From Lanius collurio (taxonomy: Eukaryota; Chordata; Aves; Passeriformes; Laniidae): a stretch of 64,000 nt of DNA. The notes under the pieces were generated by a model, which ran no database searches, was not told the DNA's origin, and saw only the letters and a list, made by a program, of their open reading frames with translations. The translations under genes and the position numbers were made by a program. The stretch is from NCBI GenBank assembly GCA_020086605.1, contig JACBWW010000003.1, positions 59,984,504 to 60,048,503 of the forward strand, written 5' to 3'. Of this stretch, positions 61,631 through 64,000 are shown one piece after another (position 1 is the first letter of the stretch; the number at the start of each line of letters is the position of its first letter).

Positions 61631-63327
61631 CTTAAAACTGATTGGATGAAAATAAGGAAACATTTTACAAACCTTGTTCCACAATTTTTCAAGAACTAGG
61701 AGGCAGTTTTGCCACAAGTAGCATAAATATGATTGAACAATTTGCTGTCCTGGGCTTATATACGATATGAAGTTTGCTTTGAAAAGGTTGGCATCAATTA
61801 TCTTTATCTATTAACCTTGAAATATAAAGAAAACTTTTAAAAAAGTAAATCCAGCATTGCATCACAAATTCAGAGGCTGCAAAAACTTTTGCACCAATGA
61901 CTCAGATTCTCACAGATGAGGACTGTTTGATCAGTTAGTTGGACCCTACCCTACTATCATGCACGTTTCACTCTTCCATTTCTGTGCTGAGCTCAGTAAG
62001 TTGCCTAGCCAGTTACTTCCAGGGAATTTCCCATTCTTGATTTGAAGAATTTGCATCCAGACCATTCAGCTGGTGCTGATGATCAGTTTGTTTTCACTGT
62101 GGATTTCCTTGGCATCACCACCCAGCTTATCAGGCTACCTGTGGGGAACCAACCTAATTATCCTGTATAGGTGATGGAAGCAGAAATATTGCCATCGTGC
62201 CCCTACTCTGTCATTAAAAATGGGGCTATGAAACCAGTGTTACTACTGTGCAGGAAAATGGATTACCCTGAGGGCAATATCCAGGGAAGGTGACATAATG
62301 ATCCCTATTCAGACTGTTGTTACAGGTGTATCCATCTAAAGAAGGCACAAAAATTGTTTCAATAGCATAATTTAGGCCAAGCTTGCTATTTTCTAAGCCA
62401 GTAAATGCTGGGCTGAGACCATGTCAGATGTTCTCTCTGTCCCTACATAATCATCTCAGAGCCACTGAGGACTGAGGTGCAGAGGTGCCAAAGTGAGTGT
62501 CATTGCTGTCCCTTGCTGGGGAGCAATCAGGAAAGTTATCAAGGGCCACCTGAGAGCTGTGACCATCTGCTCAAGGACAGGAGCAGGTCCTTCCAGGAGC
62601 AGGAGTCATCATGAGTAACCTTGATGTCACTCTCTTCTGCTTGTGAAAGTTTGAAAATGTGTGTAGCTGTGCTTTGGCTGATGCTATGGAGAACAGAACA
62701 GCCTTTCATGGTAAATATCACTGCAAAACCCTCCCCAAGGCAGCACCATGGTCACTTCAACAGCAATGATGGAGAAGCAACCCAAGGTGGTAGCAGGGAG
62801 TCCCAGAAGACATCTCTCCCAACCAACACAAAAAGAAAGCAAACCACTCTCAGCTCCCTGAGATTCACTGGGCATCACTTTAAGTCCACTGATTTCAATT
62901 AGTACCCTGGAACTAATTTCTCCAATCTCCAGCGTACCACAGATGCCTTCCTGGTTTATTGGCCCCTTCTCCTTTGACCATAACTTTTTCTGGCTATGGA
63001 CCAGAGGGAACATTAAGCACCTGAATTTCCAAATTTAATTACAGTGTTTAAATAATGATACAGAGCATCGATTCCATTTACTCACAGTGGCACAAAACAG
63101 CGTTAAGTATTTAACACCTGGGGCACTTCCTGTCTCACTGCTCTCTGTTTAATCATCTTCTGCCAATTAGAAAAATCCCTAAGAGGCTGGTCTGCTTTCT
63201 ACCATTAGAGAAACTGAATACCTCAGGCACTACAGCAGCTTTTATTTAGTGGTTTTGTTCTGGAGAAAAAGATTTTCTTGAAATTAAGTAAATGGCATAT
63301 TTGAATCTATATATATCTACAACTCAC
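61631..63327. other. Probable intron
   Basis: Lies between exons A and B of the candidate minus-strand gene. The plus frame at 62,621-62,902 has no motif and is treated as chance. No repeat is recognised. Confidence 0.4.
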
Positions 63328-63562
63328 TCTGAATTTCTCAGGCACTGGCACAGTCTGACCTAAGTTTATAATTGGTGCATTTATAAACTCTTTCTGTTGG
63401 TCTGCCTGCACAAAAGGACTCTGAGGTGAAGAGACTTGGGTCTTTGCAGAGAAAACAATGTCAAGAGGACTCAGAGCATGCCTGAGAGAACAGTCATATG
63501 TTTCATTGTACATGAGTGCCATTTCCCAAGCACGTTCCAGCCTCTCAGGCTGAGGATGCTGC
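63328..63562 (-). CDS. Candidate internal exon of the same gene (exon A)
   Basis: Minus strand, up to 235 bases. The frame is open through the whole segment and ends in phase 0 at a good donor (TTCAGA|GTGAGT). The 3' splice site is unclear. ACACTTGCAG at 63,563 gives the longest exon, while TTGTTTTCTCTGCAAAG near 63,446 and CCTTTTGTGCAG near 63,407 are also good and would shorten it. The longest form includes MALMYNETYDCSLRHALSPL, with an N-E-T glycosylation sequon, and ends NLGQTVPVPEKFR. The polar, proline-containing peptide looks like an extracellular or luminal part. The gene would continue beyond 63.6 kb and probably past the right window edge. The family is not recognised. Confidence 0.42.
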
Positions 63563-64000
63563 CTGCAAGTGTCTGCTGTGGGCAGCTGGTGGGGTGCTCT
63601 CAGTCCCCATGTCCTGTGAGGCCACATATGTCCTGCATCCTGGGGAGCTGCTCAGAAGGCTGAGCTGGCCTGGGATGAGCTGAAAGCTGGCCATGTTCTG
63701 TTCTCTGAGTGCTTCCACCTAACTTCAGCAAAAGGCCATCCTAGACCTACAGTCAACAGCAATACCTCAGAGCACCTATGCCACAGAGCTTGGAGATTCC
63801 TGGTTTAATGAGACCAACAGGATCCTTGTTACAGTGCTCCCTCTTTTCCCCAAGGCTCAGGGCAGCTGAATCTCCTTCTCATGTTTCTTTATAGCTGCAT
63901 ATCCTTCCCTCCCTCCTTACCATGGTCCTCTACTCATTCTTCCTCCTCATTTTGCCTGATGTTTTTATATAGACACTGCCCAAGATCAGGTATGTGGAGG
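63563..64000. other. Nothing recognised at the right edge
   Basis: Probably intron of the candidate minus-strand gene if that gene is real. I see no exon or repeat. Confidence 0.4.

Noticed and set aside
1..64000. CRISPR array, operon, prophage or bacterial island
   Set aside because: There are no regularly spaced repeats, no ribosome-binding-site-linked long frames and no tightly packed genes. The repeats present are avian retroelements.

Overview
This window looks like vertebrate nuclear DNA, most likely from a bird and probably a songbird. The main evidence is a set of interspersed repeats. Several are CR1 LINE 3' ends, the dominant avian retroposon, with the typical 'gattctgtgattct'-type terminus at about 7.68 kb and its reverse form at 0.92 and 20.77 kb. 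Others resemble avian endogenous-retrovirus LTRs. The rest is AT-leaning, gene-poor DNA with short, stop-ridden reading frames. There is no operon structure, no tRNA or rRNA gene and no CRISPR array. Most open frames in the window are chance frames or lie inside repeats.

Layout. From 0 to 10.8 kb there is intergenic or intronic DNA with a reverse CR1 end (0.92-1.01 kb), a 40-bp tandem duplication (3.80 kb), two different LTR pieces side by side (5.19-5.96 kb) and a good CR1 3' end (7.25-7.69 kb). At 10.88-11.07 kb, minus strand, is an exon-like open segment with strong splice signals. A reverse LTR follows at 11.59-12.17 kb. A diverged local duplication occupies 15.2-16.65 kb, and a CR1 ORF2 endonuclease fragment lies at about 16.7-17.6 kb. 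From 17.6 to 36.4 kb there is mostly unassigned DNA with one reverse CR1 (20.77-21.13 kb), a pyrimidine-rich tract (28.4-28.85 kb) and a possible fossil integrase piece (33.4-33.5 kb). A 397-base run of N (36,964-37,360) is flanked by a signal-peptide-like exon on the left and a YYCA-type V-domain end on the right. From 37.4 to 50 kb there is an LTR-like element, a degenerate repeat and two CR1 ends.

The right third contains the best gene evidence, all on the minus strand. One exon-like segment lies at 50.49-50.68 kb. Three segments at about 63.4, 61.6 and 57.6 kb have splice sites and reading phases that fit each other in order. They end in a hydrophobic segment, a serine-rich tail and a stop codon, as expected for the 3' end of a membrane-protein gene that starts beyond the right edge. 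I could not recognise the product of any of these exons, so none is named.

I did not find a convincing new biological system. The items most worth checking are the unidentified minus-strand exons, the immunoglobulin-like fragments around the assembly gap, and the diverged duplication at 15-16.6 kb.
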